Origin: Longispora fulva
GTDB lineage: Bacteria; Actinomycetota; Actinomycetes; Mycobacteriales; Micromonosporaceae
DNA: 64,000 nt
Assembly (NCBI RefSeq): GCF_015751905.1
Contig: NZ_JADOUF010000001.1
Location: 8,431,501 to 8,495,500, forward strand
Direction of reading: 5' to 3'
In this document: one piece after another, positions 52,129 through 61,366 of the stretch
Layout: every line of letters begins with the position of its first letter
Position numbering within the stretch: the stretch's first letter is position 1
Translations under genes and position numbers: made by a program
Notes under the pieces: generated by a model
What the model was told of the DNA's origin: nothing
What the model saw: the letters and a program-made list of their open reading frames with translations, nothing else
Databases searched by the model: none

Positions 52129-55100
52129 TGTGGCCGTGGAAGCGTGACGCTCCATCCGGCGTGGGGTCCCCGAGCGGTGCGGAGTCTCGGCCCGGGGCCG
52201 GGCACGGGTCCGCCGCCTCGCGTGGGCCGGAGGTCGCGCGGGCGCCCGTCGGGGCCTGGCGGGACCTCCCGCCCCTCCAGCGCACGGTCGGCGACCATCC
52301 GCTGACCAATCCGACCGACCGGTTCAGCGGCGGGCTCACCGCCTGGCAGGACCCGACGTTCCTGGCGCCGTTGCGGCACGCGGTGGGGCCGGCGGAACCG
52401 TCGGGCGTGGTCTCGGCCGTCCCGGCCCCGCCGGAACCGACGGTGTCGGAGCCGACCCTGGACGGCCCGAGGTCGGCGTATCCGTCGGCCGGGGGCGAGT
52501 TGCCGGTGGTCGAGCGCGGGCCGGTCTCCCGGCTGCTGGACCGGGTGGTGCAGCGGTTAGGCGGGGGACCGGGACAGGGCGGCGGCGCGCCGACCGGAGG
52601 GGCTGACGTCCGGTCGGCCGGCTCGGGGTCCGCAATCGGCGTCGATGGTGTGACGGGTGGCGTCGGGCGGTCGGCGGACGGCGGGGCGACGGGTCCGCAC
52701 GCGGACGCGGCGCTGCTCGGTGGCGACGGTTCCGGCGCGCCGTTCGGGGGCGAGCCGGTCGTGCGGCGGTCGGCGGACGAGACCGGTCCTGATCCGAGTG
52801 GCCTCGCGGGCCCCGCCCAGGGGCTTGGAGAGGGCGCGGGTCCCGTCGTCCAGCGGTTGGCGGGCGACGCCGGTTCCGCGGACAGGGGATCGGACGGTGC
52901 GTCGGCGTGGCGAGGAGCCGGGGCTGAGGCTGGGGCGCCACGGACGGACGCGACAGGATCCGGGGCGCGGAGAACGGCCGACGGGTCGGGCCACGCGGGC
53001 GGCGACCAGTCCGGAGCGCGGCCCGCGGCGACAGGCGGGGCAGGGTTCTCGGTGCAGCGGACGGCGGCCGGTGGTCCCGTCGGCGAACCGGGCCCGGTCA
53101 CGGAACTCGCGTCGGGCGGGGAGCAGGGTCGTCTCGCCGACGGTGGAGTGTCGCCCGGCGACGCGGACCGCCTCACGGAACATGGTTCGTCCGCCGGGGA
53201 GCCTGGTCACCTCGCGGAGGGCGGAACGGCGCTCGGCGACTCGGATCTCCTGGCGGACGGACCGTTGCTCGGCGACCCGGGGCCACTCGCGGACGGCGGC
53301 ACGTCAGCCGGCGGCGCGTCCCACGGTGTCGAACCGGCGGGCCCGGACGCGATCTCGGGCGGCCTGCCCGTGCTGGGAAGTGGTTCCGGCGCCGGTCAGA
53401 ACGGCGGGGAGCGGAGCCAGGGGCTGCTGGTGTCGCGCAGTGCTGACCTCACGACCACCGGCGACCATGTCCACGACCCCGGACAGCACGACTCCAGCGA
53501 CGTCGCCCGCCGTGGGCACGCGTCCGACACCCGGCCACAGGGCGACGGGTCCCATGCCCGGCCACCGGGCGACGCGTCCCGCGACGGGTCACCGTCGCAC
53601 GGCGCATCGTCCGGTTCCACGGCCCCGGTCGTGCAACGCGCCGCCTCTTCCGACGCGCCGCTGCTCGGGGACACCACTCCGCCCGGCTCCGCCCTCGACC
53701 GCGCGGACCTGGCGGCGCGGTCCGACCAGGCCCCGGGCGCGGGTGACAGTGCGCCCGACCGGCCGGCACCCGCGCCGGGCGACCCGGTCGCCGGGTCCGG
53801 CCCCGGTCGACTGAGCACGGCGGGATCGGAGTCCAGGTCGGGTGCGGACGCCGGTTTCGACGCGTACCCGGGAGCGACCGCGACCTCGGGCGAGAGCGCC
53901 AGCGGGAGCGCCGGTCTGATCTCGGGAGACTTCGGGGCCGGGCCGCTGTCCTCGGGCCCGACGCTGGGCGCCGGACAGGACGCCTCGCACGAGACCGGAG
54001 GGTTCGTCCAGCGGGCGACCGATTCCGGCACCGCATCGGAGGCCGCACCAGGTCCGGGTGCCCGGTCCGGTGCGGGTGTCGCGGGGACCTCCGCCGGGCA
54101 GGGAGTCTCCGGCCGGCGGGACGCGGGCACCTGGACGGCGGGCCAGGCCGGGAGCGGAGCCGCAGACGCGTCGGGCGGTGCCGCCGCCGGGAGTGCCGCT
54201 GTTCAGCGTTCGGTCGGTGAGCCCCGACGTCTGGGCCTCGGCGCGCCCCTGGCCCCCGGCGAGATGCCCCCAGGTCTCCCACGCACGACTGACTTTGCCG
54301 AGGCCTCGCACCAGTTCCCCGGTGCGGGCCCGGGTGCCCTGCGCGGGTTCCCGGACCAGGTCCCGGGTGGTGTGCGACAGATCGCCGACCACGGCCCGGG
54401 CGATGCCTCGCGGCGGATCGCCGACGAGGGTCCGGGCGGTGCGTTGCGACAGACCGCTGACGGGGGCCTGGGCGGTGCCGTGCAACGGTCCGCTGCTGAG
54501 GGGCCGGACGCGCCGACCCTGGGCGGCGGCCTGTCGGACCGGGCCGGGCACGACGACCCTTCCGGTCTGCCCGACACGCATCTGACCTGGTCGGACACCC
54601 GCGGAACCGACCAGTTCGGCGACGGGGCCACGGCGGACGGCGGACCGGGACGTCCCGAGGACACCGTCCGGGTGCTGGCCCTGCCCGCTCCGGCGCACGG
54701 CCCGAGTACCGGACTCCTCGGACACCACGGCCTGCCCGTGGCCCTGCAACGCGCCGCAACCGGGTCCCCTCCATCGGCCGGACAGGCCCCGTCAGGCGTG
54801 CCGTCCCCGCCGGCCGGGCCGCCCGACACACCCCTGTGGAGCGCCCCGCACGCGGAACCGGTCGAGGTGCAGCGGGCTGTGGAGGTCGAGGCGCCGTCGA
54901 TGGTGCCGGTGCTCACCCGTACCCCCGAAATGGTCGTGCAGCGGGCTGAGGAGGCCGCGCCCGCCCCGGCCCCCGCGACCGGCGACGGCGCCCCGGAGGA
55001 GTTGTTGAAGAAGTTGTTCGACCCGCTGCTGCGGAGGCTGAAGGCCGAGCTCCGGCTCGACCGGGACCGACGCGGCGTCCTCACCGACCTGCGCCACTGA
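52128..55100 (+). CDS. Large disordered eCIS protein with recurring VQR motifs (tape-measure candidate)
   Basis: The 990-residue product is mostly Gly/Ser/Asp/Ala/Pro-rich and predicted disordered. An N-terminal conserved patch (PVGAWRDLPPLQRTVGDHPL then TNPTDRFSGGL) and a C-terminal helix (LKKLFDPLLRRLKAELRLDR) bracket it. The tripeptide VQR, usually followed by A, S, T or L, appears about nine times, plus two LQR, as in VVQRLGGG, FSVQRTAAG, PVVQRAASS and MVVQRAEEA. Position between tube genes fits a tape measure or tube-lumen protein. Alternatively it may be a cargo or a scaffold. The middle is repetitive enough to be recombination-prone. Confidence 0.6.
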   Translation: MWPWKRDAPSGVGSPSGAESRPGAGHGSAASRGPEVARAPVGAWRDLPPLQRTVGDHPLTNPTDRFSGGLTAWQDPTFLAPLRHAVGPAEPSGVVSAVPAPPEPTVSEPTLDGPRSAYPSAGGELPVVERGPVSRLLDRVVQRLGGGPGQGGGAPTGGADVRSAGSGSAIGVDGVTGGVGRSADGGATGPHADAALLGGDGSGAPFGGEPVVRRSADETGPDPSGLAGPAQGLGEGAGPVVQRLAGDAGSADRGSDGASAWRGAGAEAGAPRTDATGSGARRTADGSGHAGGDQSGARPAATGGAGFSVQRTAAGGPVGEPGPVTELASGGEQGRLADGGVSPGDADRLTEHGSSAGEPGHLAEGGTALGDSDLLADGPLLGDPGPLADGGTSAGGASHGVEPAGPDAISGGLPVLGSGSGAGQNGGERSQGLLVSRSADLTTTGDHVHDPGQHDSSDVARRGHASDTRPQGDGSHARPPGDASRDGSPSHGASSGSTAPVVQRAASSDAPLLGDTTPPGSALDRADLAARSDQAPGAGDSAPDRPAPAPGDPVAGSGPGRLSTAGSESRSGADAGFDAYPGATATSGESASGSAGLISGDFGAGPLSSGPTLGAGQDASHETGGFVQRATDSGTASEAAPGPGARSGAGVAGTSAGQGVSGRRDAGTWTAGQAGSGAADASGGAAAGSAAVQRSVGEPRRLGLGAPLAPGEMPPGLPRTTDFAEASHQFPGAGPGALRGFPDQVPGGVRQIADHGPGDASRRIADEGPGGALRQTADGGLGGAVQRSAAEGPDAPTLGGGLSDRAGHDDPSGLPDTHLTWSDTRGTDQFGDGATADGGPGRPEDTVRVLALPAPAHGPSTGLLGHHGLPVALQRAATGSPPSAGQAPSGVPSPPAGPPDTPLWSAPHAEPVEVQRAVEVEAPSMVPVLTRTPEMVVQRAEEAAPAPAPATGDGAPEELLKKLFDPLLRRLKAELRLDRDRRGVLTDLRH

Positions 55101-55197
55101 CGACAGCGACCCGGACACGCGAGAGCGACCTCGGCATCCGAGGAGCAACCCCCGGCACCACCCCGAAGAAGGACCGAAGAGGAACGAGGAGGAGACC

Positions 55198-55629
55198 ATG
55201 GCTGGTAGGCCCGACGTCGAGGCGGTGGCGGTCTCGTTCCTGGTGACCGTCGACCGCAACAGCCTGGGCGCGTTCAACAGCTGCGAGGGCCTCGGTGTCG
55301 AGGTCGTCATGGAACAGCGGGAGGAGGGCGGGCAGAACGGGTGGGTGTGGCAGTTGCCGACCCGGATCAAGTACCCGAACATCAAGCTCACCCGGCCGGT
55401 CACCGCCGACAGCAAGAAGATCACGGACTGGTTCGCCGGCATGTCCAACGGGGTGAAGCGGATGACGGCCGTGATCGAGGCCCGCAACCCGCTCGGCGAG
55501 AAGATCGCGTCCTGGGGCCTGCACGGGGTGGTGCCGGTCCGGTGGACGGGACCGCAGCTCACCCACGACAGCCCCAAGGTGGCCATGGAGACCCTGGAGT
55601 TGGCGCACCACGGGTTCGTGTCGACATGA
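55198..55629 (+). CDS. Tail tube-like protein (second copy, starter)
   Basis: The 143-residue gp19-like protein reads MAGRPDVEAVAVSFLVTVDR, with FNSCEGLGVEVVMEQREEGG and ITDWFAGMSNGVKRMTAV. It is clearly diverged from the tube protein at 51120. In eCIS and phage, the second tube gene encodes the ring at the baseplate end that nucleates the tube. GAGGAGGAGACC precedes the ATG, and its stop overlaps the LysM gene start (ATGA). Confidence 0.92.
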   Translation: MAGRPDVEAVAVSFLVTVDRNSLGAFNSCEGLGVEVVMEQREEGGQNGWVWQLPTRIKYPNIKLTRPVTADSKKITDWFAGMSNGVKRMTAVIEARNPLGEKIASWGLHGVVPVRWTGPQLTHDSPKVAMETLELAHHGFVST

Positions 55630-56387
55630 GTGGGCCGGTCACGTTCACCGCCGCCGGCACCTCGACGCACCGCAACCCGGGCGGCGGGCGCGACGGCGCG
55701 CCGGCGAGCCTGCAACGGGCGTTCCTGGAGCGCCGCGAGCCCCCGCCGGGCGGCGGGACCGCCGCCCCCAGCAGCACGGTCATCGACACCATCGACTTCC
55801 AGTTCAACCCGAAGGAGCTCAACCTCACCAAGGCAGCCAAGTGGGGCCGCAACCCGCAGGCGAAGGCGAAGAAGGCCGGTCCGCCGGAGTTCCTCGGCTC
55901 CGAACCGGCGAAGCTGTCGCTGGAACTGTTCTTCGACGCCACCGAGAAGATGGACGACGCGGTCGTGAACGCGGTGGAGAAGCTCTTCTCGTGCACGGTG
56001 CCGTACAAGAAGTTCCCCACCCCGCCGTGGGTGATCTTCCACTGGGGCGGCCTGACCAGCTTCGCGGGCTTCCTGAAGACGGTCACGGCGAAGTACACCC
56101 TGTTCACGCCGGGTGGCATGCCGGTACGCGCGGTGTGCACGGCGAGCCTGGAGGAGATCTCCGGCGAGCAGGGCGGCCAGAACCCGACCTCCGGCGCGCT
56201 CGCCGCCCGCGACGTGCACGTGGTCGTCGCCGGCGACACCCTGCAGTCGGTGGCCCACCGCGCCTACGGCAACGCCGCCCTGTGGCGGGCCGTCGCTGAG
56301 GCCAACGGGGTCGACGACCCGCTGCGGCTGGCTCCCGGGCGCCGGCTGCTCGTACCGGGGATGGAGGAACTCGACCATGGCCAATGA
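55626..56387 (+). CDS. LysM-domain baseplate protein (Afp7-like)
   Basis: The 253-residue protein has a conserved N-terminal domain with IDTIDFQFNPKELNLTKAAK and PEFLGSEPAKLSLELFFDAT. A C-terminal LysM repeat spans ~196-248 (VHVVVAGDTLQSVAHRAYGN, LWRAVAEANGVDDPLRLAPG). In injection systems it joins tube to spike and may hold peptidoglycan. It overlaps the tube-starter gene at its start and the spike gene by 11 bases at its end. Confidence 0.93.
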   Translation: MSGPVTFTAAGTSTHRNPGGGRDGAPASLQRAFLERREPPPGGGTAAPSSTVIDTIDFQFNPKELNLTKAAKWGRNPQAKAKKAGPPEFLGSEPAKLSLELFFDATEKMDDAVVNAVEKLFSCTVPYKKFPTPPWVIFHWGGLTSFAGFLKTVTAKYTLFTPGGMPVRAVCTASLEEISGEQGGQNPTSGALAARDVHVVVAGDTLQSVAHRAYGNAALWRAVAEANGVDDPLRLAPGRRLLVPGMEELDHGQ

Positions 56388-58128
56388 GAGCTTCGCCAAC
56401 TCCCTCATCGTGGAGGTCGAGGGCGCGCCGCTGCCCGCCGACGTGGTCCCGATGCTCACCTACGCCTACGTGGACGACAGCCGCAACCTGCCGGACCTGT
56501 TCGTGCTGCGGTTCCGCGACCCGCAGCACGTGGTGCTGGGCAAGGCGAAGTTCGCGATCGGCGCGAAGGTGGCCCTCAAGGTGCGCACCGCCGAGCCGAC
56601 CGCGCCGCAACTGCTGCTCGCCGGGGAGGTCACGGCGCTGGAGGTCGAGCTGGACCCGTCGGGGTCGGTGACCGAGGTGCGGGGGCTCGACGTCGGGCAC
56701 CGGTTCTTCCGGGGGCGGCGGGTGGCGGCGTACCCGAACATGACCGTGGCCGACGTCGTCCGCAAGGTCGCCGACCGGGCCGGGGTCAAGACCGGGACCA
56801 TCGATCCGGTACCGGGCGTCAGCGGTGCCGCCAACACCCAGCTCAGCCAGGACAACGTCAGCGACTGGGAGTTCCTCACCCGGCTGGCCGACCTCGTCGG
56901 CGCGCAACTCGCGGTCGCCGGGGGCAGGCTGGACTTCCGGCTGCCCGCCGCCCCGCAGGGCGCACCGGACGCCAACGCCAGGGCGCACACCGACCCGCTG
57001 GTCCTGGAGGCCGGCCGCAACCTGGTGTCGCTGCGGGCGTGCGTGTCCGCCGCCGAGCAGGTGCCGAGCGTGGAGGCCCGCGGCTGGGACTTCGAACGCA
57101 AGCAGGAGGTGTCGGCCACCGCCACCCCGACGACGGCCGGCGCGGAGGTCCCCGGGGCGGACCCCGTGGCGCTGGGGAAGAAGTTCGCCAGCCCGCCGTA
57201 CGTGGCCGCCGACGCCGCCTGGCGCACCCCCGGAGCGGTCAAGGCCACGGCCGCGGCGCTCGCCGCCCAGCTCGGCGGGGCATGCGTGGAACTCGACGGC
57301 GTGGCCAAGGGCAACCCGAAGCTGCGGGCCGGGGTGTCGGTGACCCTGGGCGGGGTCGGCGAGCCGTTCGCCGGCAAGTACGTCCTGACCAGTACCCGGC
57401 ACCTGTTCGGCGACCACGGGTACGAGACGGCGTTCCTCGTCTCCGGCCGCCAGGAGCGCTCCCTGTTCGGCCTCGTGTCGGCCGGCGGCACGGACACCCG
57501 GGTCGACCGGGGACTCGTCCCGGGCATCGTCAGCGACGTGCGGGACCCGTTGGAGATGGGCCGGGTGAAACTCACGTACCCGTGGCTGTCGAAGGACTTC
57601 ACGAGTGGCTGGGCCCGGCTCGTCGCGCCGGGGGCCGGCAAGGGGCGCGGCGCGCTGTTCCTGCCGGAGGTCGGCGACGAGGTGCTGGTCGGGTTCACGG
57701 GCGGGGACCCGGACGCCCCGTACGTGCTCGGCGGCCTCTACAACGGCAAGGACACCCTGCCGACCCTGTCCACGGACCCCGTCGACGGCGGCAGCGGCGA
57801 GATCGCGGCCCGCGCGCTGGTGTCGCGGACCGGGCACAGGCTCGAACTGGTCGAGAACGACGGCATTCTGCTCGCCACCGGCGACGGGAAGCTGTCGGTG
57901 AAGCTGGACAAGAAGAGCGGCAAGGTCACGATCACCGGCTCCAACGGCATGGTGCTCGACGCCGGCAACGGCAAGGTCGAGATCAAGGGCATGGGCGTCA
58001 GCGTGGACGGCGGCAGCGGTCCCGTCGAGCTCAAGGGCCAGAAGGTGTCGGCGCAGGGCATGGCGGAGGCGGAGCTGAAGGCCACCGGCCAGGTGACCGT
58101 CAGCGGCGGCATCGTCAAGATCAACTAG
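56377..58128 (+). CDS. VgrG-like spike protein
   Basis: The 583-residue spike has a gp27-like N-terminal part (VVPMLTYAYVDDSRNLPDLF) up to ~350 and an OB domain with GLVPGIVSDVRDPLEMGRVK. The C-terminal beta-helix needle is rich in repeated K-L/V-T and GNGKVEIKG-type strands (GSNGMVLDAGNGKVEIKGMG). The trimer forms the puncturing tip on which the PAAR protein sits. A start at 56377 gives the family start; the frame is open upstream only as a shadow. Confidence 0.94.
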   Translation: MANESFANSLIVEVEGAPLPADVVPMLTYAYVDDSRNLPDLFVLRFRDPQHVVLGKAKFAIGAKVALKVRTAEPTAPQLLLAGEVTALEVELDPSGSVTEVRGLDVGHRFFRGRRVAAYPNMTVADVVRKVADRAGVKTGTIDPVPGVSGAANTQLSQDNVSDWEFLTRLADLVGAQLAVAGGRLDFRLPAAPQGAPDANARAHTDPLVLEAGRNLVSLRACVSAAEQVPSVEARGWDFERKQEVSATATPTTAGAEVPGADPVALGKKFASPPYVAADAAWRTPGAVKATAAALAAQLGGACVELDGVAKGNPKLRAGVSVTLGGVGEPFAGKYVLTSTRHLFGDHGYETAFLVSGRQERSLFGLVSAGGTDTRVDRGLVPGIVSDVRDPLEMGRVKLTYPWLSKDFTSGWARLVAPGAGKGRGALFLPEVGDEVLVGFTGGDPDAPYVLGGLYNGKDTLPTLSTDPVDGGSGEIAARALVSRTGHRLELVENDGILLATGDGKLSVKLDKKSGKVTITGSNGMVLDAGNGKVEIKGMGVSVDGGSGPVELKGQKVSAQGMAEAELKATGQVTVSGGIVKIN

Positions 58129-58137
58129 GGGGAGAAC

Positions 58138-58419
58138 ATGCCAGCAGCGGCGCGGGTCGGCGACCCGACCGGTCACCCGGGGGTGATCACCGGTCCGGGC
58201 TGCCCGACCGTCCTGATCGGCGGGGTGCCGGCCGCGCGGGTCGGCGACCTGCACACATGCTCGTTCCCGCCGCCGGCCGTGCACCCGCCGACGCCGCTCG
58301 TCCCGCCCGGGTGCCCGACGGTGCTGATCGGCGGGATGCCGGCGGCCCGGATGGGGGACATGGCCGGATGCGGCGCGCCCATCCTGATGGGCTGCCCGAC
58401 AGTGCTGATCGGAGGGTGA
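58138..58419 (+). CDS. PAAR-domain spike tip protein
   Basis: The 93-residue protein is almost wholly PAAR repeats: MPAAARVGDPTGHPGVITGP, CPTVLIGGVPAARVGD, CPTVLIGGMPAARMGD and a final CPTVLIGG. The His/Cys set (HPG, HTC, GCG, CPT) binds a zinc ion at the sharp tip. It lies nine bases after the spike gene with GGGGGAG as ribosome site. There is no cargo extension, so it acts as a plain tip. Confidence 0.94.
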   Translation: MPAAARVGDPTGHPGVITGPGCPTVLIGGVPAARVGDLHTCSFPPPAVHPPTPLVPPGCPTVLIGGMPAARMGDMAGCGAPILMGCPTVLIGG

Positions 58420-58500
58420 CGATGAAAACCTTTCATGGGTTACGGCGACACCTGGGCCGGCGCGCGGCGGCCCTTCCCGCACCCTGTGGGGTGGTTTCCG

Positions 58501-58905
58501 GTGAGTGAGTTCGTCGGGCGCGGATGGGCCTTCCCGATCCGCACCGACGCCACCGGCTCCATCGCGCTCGTCGGCGGCGACCGCGAGATCGCCGAGAGCA
58601 TCCGCCTCATCCTCGCCACCGCCCCCGGCGAGCGCCCGATGCGCCCGGACTTCGGCTGCGCGGTGCACGACCTCGTCTTCGCCCCGGCGGACGTGTCCAC
58701 GGCCGGCCGGATCGCCTACGAGGTCCGGCTCTCCCTCGAACGCTGGGAACCCAGGATCACCCTGCACGACGTGCGGGTCGGGTTCGCCTCCGTCGAGGAG
58801 GGCATCCTCATGATCGACATCCGGTACGCCATCCGCGGCGACAACGACCCCCGCAACCTGGTGTTCCCGTTCTACGTGATCCCCACCCACGAGGAGACGG
58901 TCTGA
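58501..58905 (+). CDS. gp25-like baseplate wedge protein
   Basis: The 134-residue protein from GTG 58501 starts MSEFVGRGWAFPIRTDATGS, the usual gp25/GPW opening. It contains ESIRLILATAPGERPMRPDF, the EPR-like core, and ends VFPFYVIPTHEETV. It contributes to the baseplate wedge that triggers sheath contraction. An ATG at 58435 would add 22 residues not typical of the family. Its stop overlaps the start of the J protein gene (TGATG). Confidence 0.9.
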   Translation: MSEFVGRGWAFPIRTDATGSIALVGGDREIAESIRLILATAPGERPMRPDFGCAVHDLVFAPADVSTAGRIAYEVRLSLERWEPRITLHDVRVGFASVEEGILMIDIRYAIRGDNDPRNLVFPFYVIPTHEETV

Positions 58906-60830
58906 TGTCCCTGCCCAGCCCGAACCTCGACGACCGGCGGTTCCAGGAGCTCGTCGACGAGGCGAAGCGCATGGTGCAGCAGCGCTGCCCCGAATGGACG
59001 GACCACAACGTGTCCGACCCGGGCGTGACGCTGATCGAGACGTTCGCGTTCATGGTCGACACGGTGCTGTACCGGATGAACCGGGTCCCGCATCTTCACT
59101 ACCTGAAGTTCCTCGACCTGATCGGCGTCCGGCTGTTCCCGCCGACCGCCGCCACCGGCGAGGTCACCTACCGGCTCGCCGCCGCCCAGCCGGAGACCGT
59201 CGTGGTGCCCGCCGGGGCCCAGGTCGCCAGCCAGCGGGTCGACACCGAGGACCCGGTGGTGTTCACCGTCGAACGGGAACTGCGGATCGTGCCGTGCCAC
59301 CTGGAACGGGTGCTCACCGCCTCCGGGGCGGACGTGCCGGCCGACCGGTCCGAGGAACTGGCCGCCGGAACGGGGCTGGCGTGCTTCTCCGCCCAGCCGG
59401 TACCCGGCGATGTCGTGCTCTTCGGCCTCGACGTGCCCGTGCCGCACTGCCTGGTGCTGCTGCGGGTCGACTGCGACGTGGCCGGCGTGGGCGTCGACCC
59501 GCGCGACCCGCCGCTGGTCTGGGAGGCGTGGACCGGGACCGGTTGGGAACGGTGCGTCGTCGACGAGGACTCCACCGGCGGCTTCAACAAGCCCGGCGAC
59601 GTGCTGCTGCATGTGCCCGCCCACCACGACGCCTCGGTACTGGGCCGGCACCGCGCCGCCTGGCTCCGCTGCCGGGTGCTGGACCCCGTCGCGGGCCAGC
59701 CGTTCTACCGGGCCTCGCCCCGGCTGCTGTCCGTCGCCGCGTCCACCATGGGCGGATCGGTCGCCGTCGTGCACGCCGAGGTCGTTCGCGGGGAGGTGGC
59801 CGGCATGTCCACCGGCGTGCCCGGCCAGCGCTTCCCCCTGGAACACCGGCCCGTCGTCGCCGACGCCGAGCCGCTCGTGCTCCTCGTGGACGCCGACGAG
59901 TGGCGGGAGGTCACGTCGTTCGCCGGGTCCGGGGCCACCGACCGGCACTTCATGGTCGACCGGGGCGCGGGGGAGCTGCTGTTCGGGCCGGCGGTCCGCG
60001 GGGCCGACGGCGGCCTGCGGCACTACGGCGCCGTGCCGGGCAAGGGCGCCACGATCCGGATTCCCGTGTACCGCACCGGCGGCGGCCGACGCGGCAACGT
60101 CGCCCGCAACATGCTCCAGATCCAACGCGACCCGGTCCCGTTCGTCTCCACGGTCTCCAACCGGGTACCGGCCAGCGGCGGCGTGGACGGCGAATCCGTG
60201 GAGGACGCCTCCACCCGGGGCCCGCTGACCCTGCGCACCCGCGACCGCGCCGTCACCGCCGAGGACTTCGAACAGCTCGCCCGCGAGGCGGCCCCCGACG
60301 CGGCCCGGGTTCGGTGCGTACCCGTCAGTGAGGAGTCCGGCGCGGTCCGCGTCCTCGTCGTGCCCGCCGTGACCGCCACCGACGACCTGCGGTTCGCCGA
60401 CCTCAAGCCCAGCGCGGCCCTGCTGTCCAAGGTGTCGCGGTACCTCGACGAGCGCCGGTGCATCGGGGCCCGGATCTCCGTCGAGCCGCCGTTCTACCAG
60501 GGCGTCACCGTCGTCGCCGAGCTGCAGGCCCGGCCGCGGACCGAACCCGAGGTGCTCCGGGCCCGCGCCCTCCAGGAGCTGTACGCCTACCTGCACCCCA
60601 TCACCGGCGGCCCCGACCACACCGGCTGGCCGTTCGGCCGCCCGGTGCACTCGGGCGACATCTTCGCCGTCCTGCAACGGGTACCCGGCGTGGAGCTCGT
60701 CGAGGAGGTCCGCCTGTTCGGCGCCGACCCGGTCACCGGAGCGCGCGGCGGGGCCGTCCCGCGCCTTCCGCTGTCCCCGAACGGCCTGATCTTCTCCTAC
60801 GGCCACCAGGTACGGGTGGGCCGCGCATGA
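58905..60830 (+). CDS. Baseplate J-like protein (gp6 family)
   Basis: The 641-residue protein contains CPEWTDHNVSDPGVTLIETF and AFMVDTVLYRMNRVPHLHYL at the start. A long middle part with GEVTYRLAAAQPETVVVPAG precedes the J core RTRDRAVTAEDFEQLAREAA. It ends HPITGGPDHTGWPFGRPV and IFAVLQRVPGVELVEEVRLF. It forms the ring of baseplate wedges. Only one J gene is visible, whereas many eCIS loci have two. Confidence 0.94.
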   Translation: MSLPSPNLDDRRFQELVDEAKRMVQQRCPEWTDHNVSDPGVTLIETFAFMVDTVLYRMNRVPHLHYLKFLDLIGVRLFPPTAATGEVTYRLAAAQPETVVVPAGAQVASQRVDTEDPVVFTVERELRIVPCHLERVLTASGADVPADRSEELAAGTGLACFSAQPVPGDVVLFGLDVPVPHCLVLLRVDCDVAGVGVDPRDPPLVWEAWTGTGWERCVVDEDSTGGFNKPGDVLLHVPAHHDASVLGRHRAAWLRCRVLDPVAGQPFYRASPRLLSVAASTMGGSVAVVHAEVVRGEVAGMSTGVPGQRFPLEHRPVVADAEPLVLLVDADEWREVTSFAGSGATDRHFMVDRGAGELLFGPAVRGADGGLRHYGAVPGKGATIRIPVYRTGGGRRGNVARNMLQIQRDPVPFVSTVSNRVPASGGVDGESVEDASTRGPLTLRTRDRAVTAEDFEQLAREAAPDAARVRCVPVSEESGAVRVLVVPAVTATDDLRFADLKPSAALLSKVSRYLDERRCIGARISVEPPFYQGVTVVAELQARPRTEPEVLRARALQELYAYLHPITGGPDHTGWPFGRPVHSGDIFAVLQRVPGVELVEEVRLFGADPVTGARGGAVPRLPLSPNGLIFSYGHQVRVGRA

Positions 60831-61366
60831 GACTCGGACTCGACCACCTGACCACGGCGCACCCGATCGGGGAGCGCCTCCCCGGCGTGTACCTGGAGAA
60901 CGCCTTCACCCAGCGGTTCACCGAGGCCCTCGACCAGGTACTCGCCCCGGTGTTCCTCGCACTGGACTGCTTCCCCGCGTACCTGGATCCCGCGCTGGTC
61001 CCCGAGGACTTCCTCGACTGGCTGGCCGGCTGGGTCGCGCTGTCCCTCGACGAGAGCTGGCCGGTCGCCCAGCGCCGCGACCTCGTCGCCCACGCCGTGG
61101 AACTGCACCGGTGGCGGGGCACGAAACGGGGCCTGGCGGCGCATGTCCGCCTGCTCACCGGCGGGGCCGTCGAGGTGGTCGACAGTGGGGTGTGCGGCTG
61201 GTCGGACCTACCCGGCGGGGAGGTGCCGGGGAGCGGGCCGGCGCAGGTGGTGGTGCGGGTGGGGGTACCGGATCCCGGGCAGGTCAACGAGCGGCGGTTG
61301 CGGGCGGCGATCGTGGAGGCCGTGCCGGCGCACGTCCTGGTGACCCTGGAGGTGGTGGCGTCATGA
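60827..61366 (+). CDS. Tail protein I-like baseplate protein
   Basis: The 179-residue protein overlaps the J gene (ATGA). It has the gpI pattern LPGVYLENAFTQRFTEALDQ, FPAYLDPALVPEDFLDWLAG and LHRWRGTKRGLAAHVRLLTG. The latter is strongly conserved in tail-I proteins, which link the wedge to the fibre. No fibre gene follows; instead the membrane protein gene overlaps its stop. It may therefore connect the baseplate to the membrane anchor. Confidence 0.9.
   Translation: MRLGLDHLTTAHPIGERLPGVYLENAFTQRFTEALDQVLAPVFLALDCFPAYLDPALVPEDFLDWLAGWVALSLDESWPVAQRRDLVAHAVELHRWRGTKRGLAAHVRLLTGGAVEVVDSGVCGWSDLPGGEVPGSGPAQVVVRVGVPDPGQVNERRLRAAIVEAVPAHVLVTLEVVAS

Noticed and set aside
52336-52941. Minus-strand Arg/Pro-rich ORFs opposite the 990-residue gene
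   Set aside because: Composition follows from the GC-rich repeats on the sense strand; no ribosome sites or conserved motifs.
53300-53620. Frameshift or assembly error in the large disordered gene
   Set aside because: The frame stays open for 990 codons with conserved-looking ends in the same frame, so the odd composition is a property of the protein.
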